14,349 nt of DNA from CAXXOK01 sp036759125 (lineage in GTDB: Bacteria; Bacillota; Clostridia; Christensenellales; Aristaeellaceae), in NCBI GenBank assembly GCA_036759125.1, contig DAIOVG010000060.1, positions 1 to 14,349 of the forward strand, written 5' to 3'. Shown in pieces: positions 1-6,868 of the stretch (position 1 is the first letter of the stretch; each line of letters starts with the position of its first letter). The notes beneath the pieces are model-generated. The model saw only the letters and a program-made list of their open reading frames with translations, did not search any database and was not told the DNA's origin. A program made the position numbers and the translations under genes.

Positions 1-995
1 CAGTGCTCCAGCAGGGCGAAGTCCACCTCGCTGTCGGCCTTCGCCAGCCCGATGCGGTCGATGAAATCACGAATGGCCGCGGAGGTATAGCCGCGCCGCC
101 GCATGGCGCACAGCGTGGGCATGCGGGGGTCGTCCCACCCGGCGACGATGCCCTTCTCCACCAGCATGCGGAGGTAGCGCTTGGACATGATGGTGCGGGT
201 GATGTTCAGGCGGCTGAACTCAATCTGCCGCGGCCTGCCCGGCAGCATATCCTTGGCATGCTCCACCACCCAGTCGTACAGCACCCGGTGATCCTCATAC
301 TCCAGCGAGCACAGGCTGTGGGTTACGCTTTCCAGCGCGTCGCCGATGGGGTGGGAATAATCGTACATCGGGTAGATGCACCACTGCTTGCCCGTGCGGT
401 GATGCTCCCGGTATAAAATACGGTACATGGCGGGATCGCGCATGTTCATGTTGGGGCTTGCCATATCAATCTTCATGCGCAGGATCATGCTGCCCTCGGC
501 ATGCTTGCCCGCCTTCATTTCTTCAAACAGGCGCAGGTTTTCGTCCACGCTGCGGTCGCGGTAGGGGCTGTTTTTCCCCGGCGCGGTCAGCGTGCCGCGG
601 TACTCGCGCACTTCCTCGGGGGTGAGGCTGTCCACATAAGCAAGGCCGCGCTTGATCCAGTCAATGGCAATATCGTAGCAGGCCTGGTAATATTCGCTGG
701 CGAAACGAACGGGCCCGTCCCAATGAAAGCCGAGCCAGCGGATATCTTCCATGATACCGTCGACAAACTCGGTCTCCTCTTTGGCGGGGTTGGTGTCGTC
801 AAACCGCAGGTTGCACTTGCCGCCAAAGTGCTCGGCGGTGGTGAAATCCGCAGCGATGGCCTTACAGTGGCCGATGTGCAGGTAGCCGTTGGGTTCCGGG
901 GGGAAGCGGGTCTGGATTTGCTGGTAGCGCCCGCTCTCCAAGTCTTCATCGATGAAATCCCAGATGAAATTCGTCTTTTTCACAGGCGTTTCCAT
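1..995 (-). CDS. glnS: glutaminyl-tRNA synthetase (partial, N-terminal 331 residues)
   Basis: Class I aminoacyl-tRNA synthetase that charges tRNA-Gln with glutamine in the cytoplasm. My translation of the minus strand shows the HIGH-type site in PEPNGYLHIGH (HIGH at residues 40-43), DDTNP (66-70), HSLCSLEYEDHR (226-237) and the KMSKS-type loop as IMSKR (269-273). The CSLE segment and the MSKR form point to GlnRS rather than GluRS. The ATG at 993-995 follows a purine-rich ribosome site (GGAAAGGAAGGG). The frame is open to the left edge, so the anticodon-binding beta-barrel domains are missing from the window. It is transcribed divergently from the glycine cleavage operon, with a predicted leader of only about 26 nt, too short for a T-box. 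Many Gram-positive bacteria lack GlnRS and make Gln-tRNA through GatCAB, so its presence is mildly informative. Identity is confident; only the C-terminal end is unknown. Confidence 0.95.
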   Translation of the reverse strand, partial: METPVKKTNFIWDFIDEDLESGRYQQIQTRFPPEPNGYLHIGHCKAIAADFTTAEHFGGKCNLRFDDTNPAKEETEFVDGIMEDIRWLGFHWDGPVRFASEYYQACYDIAIDWIKRGLAYVDSLTPEEVREYRGTLTAPGKNSPYRDRSVDENLRLFEEMKAGKHAEGSMILRMKIDMASPNMNMRDPAMYRILYREHHRTGKQWCIYPMYDYSHPIGDALESVTHSLCSLEYEDHRVLYDWVVEHAKDMLPGRPRQIEFSRLNITRTIMSKRYLRMLVEKGIVAGWDDPRMPTLCAMRRRGYTSAAIRDFIDRIGLAKADSEVDFALLEH

Positions 996-1027
996 ACTAT
1001 TTCCCTTCCTTTCCCAGATTCCAAACT

Positions 1028-1056
1028 ATTATATAGGGAAAACCATGGCTTGACAA
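1028..1056 (-). promoter_or_regulatory. sigma-A-type promoter of glnS
   Basis: On the minus strand a TTGTCA box (1051-1056) is followed after exactly 17 bp by a perfect TATAAT (1028-1033). Transcription would begin near 1021, about 26 nt before the glnS ATG. One -35 mismatch only. Motif seen in sequence; activity inferred. Confidence 0.75.
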
Positions 1057-1171
1057 GGCAAAGCGCAAATCTGTACAGGCGCTTCATCAAACCTTTGCGA
1101 GCCCTTTACACGGCGGCAAATACAACAGTTTCACAGGAGCAACATTTATTGTTCTCTCCCTGTTTTCGCAA

Positions 1172-1200
1172 TTGACATCAGTACAGCGTAGAATTATACT
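1172..1200 (+). promoter_or_regulatory. sigma-A-type promoter of the gcv operon
   Basis: Perfect TTGACA (1172-1177), a 17-bp spacer, then TATACT (1195-1200). Predicted start is near 1207, just upstream of the first riboswitch aptamer. It diverges from the glnS promoter, the two -35 boxes being about 115 bp apart. Confidence 0.85.
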
Positions 1201-1226
1201 GATACTTGAAATTGAATATGAAGGCT

Positions 1227-1402
1227 CGGTTGAAGGTTTGGGGAGAGAGCGGCTTGGCCGCCGCCGAAGGTGCAAAACGCATAAGCTCTCAGGCAAAAGG
1301 ACCCAGGCCCGACGAAACTCTGGAAAGCGTCTGCCGAACCAGGCGCACCGAAGAGGCAATCTGTTTCCATAAACAGAGAAACTTTCAGGTTCCGATACAG
1401 AG
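1227..1402 (+). promoter_or_regulatory. tandem glycine riboswitch (two aptamers) upstream of gcvT
   Basis: Two consecutive glycine aptamers are readable. Aptamer 1: P1 pairs 1235-1242 with 1302-1309 (8 bp including two G-U pairs). It holds GGAGAG near 1242, GCCGAAGG at 1264-1270 and the conserved CTCTCAGGCAAAAGGAC at 1286-1301. Aptamer 2: P1 pairs CTCTG (1318-1322) with CAGAG (1398-1402), enclosing GGAAAG, GCACCGAAGAGGCAA (1345-1359) and CTTTCAGG (1382-1389). The short linker (1310-1317) and the 5' leader CGG near 1227-1229 could form the inter-aptamer kink-turn known for this family (inference). The arrangement closely resembles the Bacillus gcvT riboswitch as I recall it. Placed in front of a complete gcv operon, it should let glycine activate its own breakdown. 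Confidence 0.93.
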
Positions 1403-1431
1403 GCGCAAAGCACGATGTGCTTTGTGCCTTT
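1401..1431 (+). terminator. riboswitch expression-platform hairpin (conditional terminator)
   Basis: A 12-bp stem pairs 1402-1413 with 1417-1428 (one G-U pair, 3-nt loop GAT), extendable by A1401-T1429, and is followed by TTT. The base of its left arm overlaps the 3' strand of aptamer-2 P1 (1398-1402). A glycine-closed P1 should therefore compete with the foot of the terminator, giving an ON switch. The U-tract is short (TTTATCATTT) and the overlap is only 2-3 nt, so the mechanism is inferred. Confidence 0.65.
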
Positions 1432-1455
1432 ATCATTTCCTGAAAGGAGCTATCC

Positions 1456-2541
1456 ATGACAGAGGAACTTCTCAAAACGCCGCTGTATGACCGGCATGTG
1501 CAGCACGGCGGCAAAATCGTCCCCTTCGCGGGATACCTGCTGCCTGTGCAGTACGAGGCGGGCGTCATGAAGGAGCACCGCGCCGTGCGCGAGGGCGTGG
1601 GCCTGTTCGACGTCAGCCATATGGGCGAGGTGACCTTCCAGGGGCCGGACGCCCTGCCAAACATCCAAAACCTGCTCTGCAATGATTTTTCCACACTCCA
1701 GGACGGCCGCGTACGCTACAGCCCGATGCTCAACGCCCAGGGCGGCGTGATTGACGACGTGCTGGTATACCGCAAGGCGGAAAACGACTACCTGATGGTT
1801 GTCAACGCCGCAAACCGCCGAAAGGATGTTGCGCATATCCTCGGCCAGCGCTTCGGGGATGTGGAGTTCACCGACATTTCCGACTCGATCTGCCAAATCG
1901 CCCTGCAAGGCCCCAAGGCCGAGGCGATGATGCGCACGATCACCGATCAGCTGCCGCAAAAATACTACTCATTCATCGACCACGTGAATCTGGGCGGAAT
2001 CGACAGCCTGGTCAGCCGCACAGGCTACACAGGCGAGGACGGATTTGAGCTTTACGCAAAAGCCGGGGACGGCGCAAAGCTCTTCGACCTGCTGATGGAA
2101 CGCGGAAAAACGTTCGGGCTGCAGCTCTGCGGGCTGGGCTGCCGCGATACCCTGCGGCTGGAAGCCGCCATGCCCCTGTACGGCCACGAGATGGACGATA
2201 CCGTATCGCCCCTGGAAACCGGCCTGGGCCGTTATGTAAAACCGGATAAGGGCGACTTCATCGGCCGCAGTGCATTGCTTGCTATGGGCGAGCCAAAGCG
2301 CGCGCGTATCGGCCTGAAAATCACCGGCCGGGGCATCGCGCGGGAGCACTACCCCGTGCTTGCAAACGGCCAGCAGATCGGCCTCACTACCAGCGGCACA
2401 CACTGCCCCACCGTGGGCGCGGTAGCGATGGCGCTGGTCGACGCGCGCTATCAGGAGCCCGGCACCACGCTGCAGGTAATCATCCGCGATACTCCCGTGG
2501 AAGCTGAAATCGTGACGCTTCCGTTCTACCATAAAGCATAG
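1456..2541 (+). CDS. gcvT: glycine cleavage system T-protein (aminomethyltransferase)
   Basis: Transfers the methylene group from the aminomethyl-lipoyl arm of H-protein to tetrahydrofolate, releasing ammonia and yielding methylene-THF. The 361 residues match the family length. Family hallmarks are FDVSHMGEV (51-59), the Asp pair in VIDDVLVYR (100-101; the first Asp region is the folate-site acid in characterised T-proteins), SRTGYTGEDGFELY (187-200), GCRDTLRLEAAMPLYGHE (228-245) and SPLETGLGRYVK (251-262). The start is set by AAAGGAG at 1443-1449, 6 nt before the ATG. It is the first gene behind the glycine riboswitch. Its stop TAG overlaps the Shine-Dalgarno of gcvH, so the two are probably translated in coordination. 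Confidence 0.97.
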   Translation: MTEELLKTPLYDRHVQHGGKIVPFAGYLLPVQYEAGVMKEHRAVREGVGLFDVSHMGEVTFQGPDALPNIQNLLCNDFSTLQDGRVRYSPMLNAQGGVIDDVLVYRKAENDYLMVVNAANRRKDVAHILGQRFGDVEFTDISDSICQIALQGPKAEAMMRTITDQLPQKYYSFIDHVNLGGIDSLVSRTGYTGEDGFELYAKAGDGAKLFDLLMERGKTFGLQLCGLGCRDTLRLEAAMPLYGHEMDDTVSPLETGLGRYVKPDKGDFIGRSALLAMGEPKRARIGLKITGRGIAREHYPVLANGQQIGLTTSGTHCPTVGAVAMALVDARYQEPGTTLQVIIRDTPVEAEIVTLPFYHKA

Positions 2542-2553
2542 GAGGACGAAACC

Positions 2554-2931
2554 ATGGAAATCAAGCAGGGATTATGGTACGCCAAAACACACGAATGGGT
2601 GGAATTTATCGACGATATGACGGCTGCTGTCGGCCTGTCCGATTACGCGCAGCACGAGCTGGGCGATCTGGTGTTTGTCAACCTTCCGCAGGCGGGCGAT
2701 ACTATCGCCGTTGGCAAAATGTTTGCCGATGTGGAAAGCGTAAAGGCCGTCAGCGATATTTACGCGCCTGTGGCCGGCACCGTGTCCGAGGTGAACGAAA
2801 CGCTTCTGGACGCGCCTGAGGCCATCAACCAGTCTCCCTACGAGGCGTGGATCGCCAAGGTGGAGGGCATCACTGCGCGCGGCGAGCTGATGGATGCCGA
2901 CGCCTATGCCGCCTACCTGGACACGCTGTAG
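2554..2931 (+). CDS. gcvH: glycine cleavage system H-protein (lipoyl carrier)
   Basis: Small lipoylated shuttle protein carrying the aminomethyl intermediate between the P, T and L proteins. At 125 residues it is full length. The lipoyl-attachment hairpin reads ADVESVKAVSDIYAPVAG, making Lys64 the predicted lipoylation site. Upstream, LSDYAQHELGDLVFVNLPQAG (28-48) is the typical H-protein core. The ATG lies 8 nt after AGGAGG (2540-2545), which overlaps the gcvT stop codon. The lipoate ligase three genes downstream (5680-6738) is the obvious candidate to modify Lys64. Confidence 0.97.
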   Translation: MEIKQGLWYAKTHEWVEFIDDMTAAVGLSDYAQHELGDLVFVNLPQAGDTIAVGKMFADVESVKAVSDIYAPVAGTVSEVNETLLDAPEAINQSPYEAWIAKVEGITARGELMDADAYAAYLDTL

Positions 2932-2944
2932 ATTGGGGTAAAGC

Positions 2945-4264
2945 ATGAGCCAATACCATCCGCATACCCCGGAAGAAACCCGGGAGATGCTTACTTTTCT
3001 TGGGCTGAACACACTGGATGAGCTTTTTGGGGACGTACCCCAAAGCGTTCGGGGCAGTGTGCCCAAAGCCGAGCATCCGGGCCTGACCCAGATGGAAACC
3101 CTGCGGGAGATGCAGGCCCTGGCGGCGGAAAACACGCAGTATACGCTGACCCTTCGGGGCGCGGGCTGCTACGATCATTTCATCCCGCCCATCGTGCCGC
3201 AGCTGGCAAATAAAAAGGAATTCCTGTCCGCCTATACGCCCTACCAGGCGGAGCTTTCCCAGGGCGTATTGCAGGCGATTTTTGAGTACCAGACGCTGAT
3301 TTGCGAGCTGACGGGCATGGATGCCTCCAACGCGGGCGTGTACGATTTTGCCACCGCCGCCGCCGAGGCCGCCATGATGTGCCGCGAGCGCAGCCGCAGC
3401 GTGGCGCTGGTCTCCCAGGCCGTTCATCCCGATACCCTCGCCGTGATGAACACCTACGGCTTTGGCACGGATACACAGGTGCGCACCGTGCCGCTTAAGG
3501 ACGGGCGCACGGATCCCGCAGCGCTCAGGGAAATGCTGAGGGAGGACGTTGCCAGCCTCACCATTCAGCAGCCCAACTACTTCGGCCAGCTGGAAGATGT
3601 TGCCGCCCTGTTCCAGGCCGCGAAGGAAGCGGGCGTCAAGTGCATTCTGGCGGTCAATCCCCTGTCGCTTTCGCTGCTGCCCAGCGGCGCGGAGGTCAAG
3701 GCGGATATCGTCTGCGGCGACGTACAGCCCTTCGGCCTGCCGATGATGTACGGCGGCCCGCACGCGGGCTTCATGGCCTGCACCAAGGACATGATCCGCA
3801 GGCTGCCGGGCCGCATTGCCGGGCAGACCGCCGATGCGGACGGCCGCCGTGCCTTTGTGCTGACGCTGCAAGCGCGCGAGCAGCACATCCGGCGCGAAAA
3901 GGCATCCTCCAACATCTGCACCAATCACGCGCACAGTGCGCTGACCGCATCGATATATTTAACGTACATGGGCCTGCAGGGCATCACCGCCGTGGCGGAA
4001 AGCTGCGTAAGCAAAGCGCACTACTTCGCGCAGGAGCTTTGCAAGATCAAGAGTGTCAATCTGCGATATAATGGCGAGTTCTTTCACGAGTTCGTCACCG
4101 ACCTACCAAACCCCGCCAGAGTGGAGGCCGCGCTGCATGAGTACGGCATATTATCCGGCTTGCCCCTGGACGGCGGCATGCTCTGGGCTGTGACCGAAAA
4201 GGCAAGCAAGGCGCAGCTGGACAGAGCCGTCAAACTGGTACGGGAGGTGTGCGAAGGTGAATAA
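2945..4264 (+). CDS. gcvPA: glycine dehydrogenase (decarboxylating), P-protein subunit 1
   Basis: N-terminal half of the split P-protein, which with GcvPB forms the PLP enzyme that decarboxylates glycine and loads the aminomethyl group onto H-protein lipoate. The 439-residue length is usual for GcvPA. Recognisable segments are YHPHTPEETREML (4-16), RGAGCYDHFIPPIVPQLA, EFLSAYTPYQAELSQG, FEYQTLICELTGMDASNAG, QQPNYFGQLED, MYGGPHAGFMAC and REKASSNICTNHA. The subunit has the PLP-transferase fold but lacks the PLP lysine, which sits in GcvPB. The ATG is preceded by a weak GGGG Shine-Dalgarno (2935-2938) at 6 nt, so translation may depend partly on coupling from gcvH, 13 nt upstream. Its end overlaps gcvPB by 8 nt. 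Confidence 0.97.
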   Translation: MSQYHPHTPEETREMLTFLGLNTLDELFGDVPQSVRGSVPKAEHPGLTQMETLREMQALAAENTQYTLTLRGAGCYDHFIPPIVPQLANKKEFLSAYTPYQAELSQGVLQAIFEYQTLICELTGMDASNAGVYDFATAAAEAAMMCRERSRSVALVSQAVHPDTLAVMNTYGFGTDTQVRTVPLKDGRTDPAALREMLREDVASLTIQQPNYFGQLEDVAALFQAAKEAGVKCILAVNPLSLSLLPSGAEVKADIVCGDVQPFGLPMMYGGPHAGFMACTKDMIRRLPGRIAGQTADADGRRAFVLTLQAREQHIRREKASSNICTNHAHSALTASIYLTYMGLQGITAVAESCVSKAHYFAQELCKIKSVNLRYNGEFFHEFVTDLPNPARVEAALHEYGILSGLPLDGGMLWAVTEKASKAQLDRAVKLVREVCEGE

Positions 4265-5660
4265 GGAAAGCATGCTGAGTTTTGAAAAGAGCCACGCGGG
4301 ACGCGGCACCAACGTGATTCCCGCGCCGGACGTTCCTGCCTATGCCCTGCCCGTGCGCCGCGCCGTGCCGCCGGTACTACCGGAAATGGCCGAATGCGAC
4401 GTGGACCGCCATTACGCCGAGCTATCCCACAAAACCTTCGGCGTCAACTGCGGATTTTACCCGCTGGGCAGCTGCACCATGAAGTACAATCCCGCCGTAA
4501 ACGAGGCCGCCGCCGCGCTGCCGGGATTCCAAAATCTGCACCCCCTGGTGCCCGATTATGCCGCGCAGGGCGCTATCCAGGTGATGGACGAGCTCAAAGC
4601 CGCCCTTTGCCGCGTAGCAGGCATGGACGCCTTTACCCTGCAGCCCGCCGCAGGCGCGCACGGGGAATTCGCGGGGTTGTTGTTCATGAAAAAGTACTTT
4701 GAAACACGCGGCGAAACCAGGCGCAAAAAGATTATCGTGCCCGACAGCGCTCACGGCACCAACCCCGCCAGCGCCGCCATGGCGGGCTTCGAGGTCATCA
4801 GCGTGAAAAGCTGTGCAGACGGCCGTGTAGACCCCGACGACCTGCATTCCCTTTTGTCGGACGAGGTCGCAGGCATGATGATGACCAACCCCAACACCCT
4901 GGGGTTGTTTGAAACCGATATCCTGTGCATTGCCGATATGGTGCACAAAGCCGGCGGGCTGATGTACTATGACGGCGCAAATTTAAACGCCATCATGGGT
5001 ACGGCAAGGCCTGGCGATATGGGCTTTGATGTGGTACACTTAAACCTGCACAAAACGTTTTCCACGCCGCATGGCGGCGGCGGACCCGGCGCCGGTCCCG
5101 TGGGTGTCAAGGCCTGTTTGCAGCCGTTCCTGCCCGAAACGCAGGGATCGGAGCTCAAGCTGAAAGCCTTCCACGGCAATTTCGGCGTGATGGTGCGAGC
5201 GCTTGCCTACATCAAGTTTCTGGGCGACGAGGGGCTGCAATCCGTATCGCAGCACGCCGTGCTCAACGCCAACTATCTCAAGCGCAGGCTGACCGCCGCG
5301 GGCTACACCGCAGTATCGGACAGGCTGTGCATGCACGAGTTTGTATTGACCCTCGCTCCTCAAAAGGAGCAATGCGGCGTACGCGCGCTGGATACCGCCA
5401 AGCGGTTGATTGACTACGACATCCATCCGCCTACGATGTACTTCCCGCTGATTGTGGAAGAAGCGCTGATGTTTGAACCGACCGAGACCGAAAGCCGGGA
5501 GACGCTCGACCGCGCCGCGGACGCGATGATCGCCATCCTAAACGAGATCAAATCGGATCCGGATTCCCTGCATACCGCCCCGCACGACGCCGTGATCGGC
5601 AGGCCGGACGAGGTGCTGGCCGCCCGTCGCCCCATCCTGCGCTGGACAAAGACCGACTAA
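4257..5660 (+). CDS. gcvPB: glycine dehydrogenase (decarboxylating), P-protein subunit 2 (PLP-binding)
   Basis: C-terminal half of the split glycine decarboxylase and the subunit that binds PLP. The cofactor lysine is Lys266 in HLNLHKTFSTPHGGGGPG. Other signatures are NCGFYPLGSCTMKYNP, LQPAAGAHGEFAG, DSAHGTNPASAAMAGF and HEFVLTL near residue 360. At 467 residues it is in the usual range. The start is GTG at 4257, with GGGAGGTG (4242-4249) 7 nt upstream. The first 8 nt overlap the end of gcvPA in another frame, which favours translational coupling and 1:1 synthesis of the two subunits (inference). A later ATG (residue 5) is possible but leaves poorer spacing. Confidence 0.96.
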   Translation: MNKESMLSFEKSHAGRGTNVIPAPDVPAYALPVRRAVPPVLPEMAECDVDRHYAELSHKTFGVNCGFYPLGSCTMKYNPAVNEAAAALPGFQNLHPLVPDYAAQGAIQVMDELKAALCRVAGMDAFTLQPAAGAHGEFAGLLFMKKYFETRGETRRKKIIVPDSAHGTNPASAAMAGFEVISVKSCADGRVDPDDLHSLLSDEVAGMMMTNPNTLGLFETDILCIADMVHKAGGLMYYDGANLNAIMGTARPGDMGFDVVHLNLHKTFSTPHGGGGPGAGPVGVKACLQPFLPETQGSELKLKAFHGNFGVMVRALAYIKFLGDEGLQSVSQHAVLNANYLKRRLTAAGYTAVSDRLCMHEFVLTLAPQKEQCGVRALDTAKRLIDYDIHPPTMYFPLIVEEALMFEPTETESRETLDRAADAMIAILNEIKSDPDSLHTAPHDAVIGRPDEVLAARRPILRWTKTD

Positions 5661-5679
5661 GCTACCGAGGTTTGATAAC

Positions 5680-6738
5680 ATGATCAGACGCACTGCCTGC
5701 ATCATCGCCAGAAGCACGGACCCCTACCGCAACCTTGCCATAGAGAAACAGCTTCTGGATACGCTGCCCGAAGAGACGGCGATCCTCTACCTGTGGCAAA
5801 ACGCGCATACCATCGTATGCGGGCGCAACCAAAACCCGTGGTATGAGTGCCGCGTCAAAGAGTTTTTGTCCGACGGCGGCAGGATCGCCAAGCGGCTGAG
5901 CGGCGGAGGCACGGTGTATCACGACATGGGAAACCTGAACTTCACGTTTCTGATGCCCAAGGCGGATTTCAACATTCCCAGGCAGCTGTCCGTTATTCAG
6001 GCGGCCGTGGCCAGCTTCGGCCTCAGGGCCGTGCAGTCCGGCCGCAACGATCTGCAAATCGGCGAACGGAAATTTTCCGGCAATGCGTTTTATACCTCCG
6101 GCAATAATGCCTATCACCACGGCACCATCCTGGTGGACGCCGACATGAGCGTGATGGGCCGTTTCCTGACCGCCGATGAGCAGAAGCTGCAACACCGCGG
6201 CGTGAAAAGCGTGGCGGCGCGGGTGGTCAACCTGAAATCCATCGTGCCCGATATGACCATTGACGCGCTGGAAGCGGCGCTGTTCAAAGCCTTTGCCAAG
6301 GTATACGGTCACGCACCCGCCATTCTGGATGAGAAAATGATGGATCAGCCGACCATCCAGAAGCTGACCGAGCAGTACCGGAGCCCTGTGTGGATTTTCC
6401 CCCGGGAGGTACCCTACACCTTTGCGGTCAAGGAGCGTTTCCCCTGGGGCGGCATCAGCGTCAACCTCCTGATCGAGGACGGCATGATCCGCGACGCAAA
6501 GTTCTTCACCGACGCGATGGACGCGGGTCTGTTCTCAGTACTGGAACAGTCGCTTGTCGGGTCGCCGTCGCTGGTATCGTCCATCACGGCGAGACTTAAG
6601 CAAAAGCAGGACCTCATCAAGGACGAGCACCTCAAGCAGGTCGTCTCGGATATCGGCTCGCTGATATGCAGCCACATCCGCAAGGGCGACCGCGGCGCAT
6701 ACCAACCGGTTAGCGATGGCACCGCACCTCAGGAATAA
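5680..6738 (+). CDS. lplA: lipoate-protein ligase A family protein
   Basis: ATP-dependent ligase that activates free lipoate to lipoyl-AMP and joins it to the acceptor lysine of lipoyl domains. The biotin/lipoyl-ligase fold shows RLSGGGTVYHD (72-82, lipoate-binding loop), GNLNFTF (84-90), GRNDLQIGERKFSGNA (121-136, with the expected catalytic lysine at 131) and HHGTILVD (146-153). Residues about 240-335 form a C-terminal accessory domain, as in LplA of about 340 residues, so it looks like a complete ligase rather than a LipM/LipL-type transferase. It is the last gene of the gcv operon, 19 nt after gcvPB, with a modest GAGGT site (5667-5671). GcvH is the likely main substrate. Whether other lipoylation enzymes exist elsewhere cannot be seen. 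Confidence 0.93.
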   Translation: MIRRTACIIARSTDPYRNLAIEKQLLDTLPEETAILYLWQNAHTIVCGRNQNPWYECRVKEFLSDGGRIAKRLSGGGTVYHDMGNLNFTFLMPKADFNIPRQLSVIQAAVASFGLRAVQSGRNDLQIGERKFSGNAFYTSGNNAYHHGTILVDADMSVMGRFLTADEQKLQHRGVKSVAARVVNLKSIVPDMTIDALEAALFKAFAKVYGHAPAILDEKMMDQPTIQKLTEQYRSPVWIFPREVPYTFAVKERFPWGGISVNLLIEDGMIRDAKFFTDAMDAGLFSVLEQSLVGSPSLVSSITARLKQKQDLIKDEHLKQVVSDIGSLICSHIRKGDRGAYQPVSDGTAPQE

Positions 6739-6740
6739 AC

Positions 6741-6775
6741 AAAAAAGCGCTTTGTCATAGCAAAGCGCTTTTTTA
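6741..6775. terminator. intrinsic terminator ending the gcv-lplA operon
   Basis: GCGCTTTG (6747-6754) pairs perfectly with CAAAGCGC (6761-6768) around a 6-nt loop. It is flanked by an A-run (6741-6746) and a T-run (6769-6774), which extend the stem to 14 bp. It begins 2 nt after the lplA stop. The symmetric A/T flanks would let it work in both directions, though no minus-strand gene faces it closely. Confidence 0.93.
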
Positions 6776-6868
6776 TTGCCAGCCTGCATGAAAGGCGTAC
6801 ATTGCCGCGTTAACTTGTAGACAGAAGCATTTCATGTGTTCACTTTTACATTATGGAGGGAACCCAGT

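Noticed and set aside
3..416. Plus-strand open frames across the glnS region (also 501-1175).
   Set aside because: They lie opposite a clear glutaminyl-tRNA synthetase and have no family motifs or ribosome sites. They are byproducts of GC-rich codon use.
1056..1066. GGCAAAGCGC-like words shared by the glnS upstream region, the riboswitch hairpin and the lplA terminator.
   Set aside because: Short, GC-rich and in different structural roles. Chance and terminator composition are enough to explain it.
1382..1402. Aptamer 2 lacks the CAGGCAAAAGGAC string and reads CAGGTTCCGATACAG instead.
   Set aside because: Second aptamers of Bacillus-type tandem glycine riboswitches, as I recall them, vary at this point, so it is not evidence of a broken or new ligand class.
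1206..1490. Open frame over the riboswitch and into the start of gcvT.
   Set aside because: It coincides with conserved aptamer structure and has no protein motif. The RNA explanation covers the sequence.
2870..3934. Long minus-strand frame (354 codons) opposite gcvPA.
   Set aside because: The sense strand carries unmistakable GcvPA motifs. The antisense protein is low-complexity and unlike any family I know.
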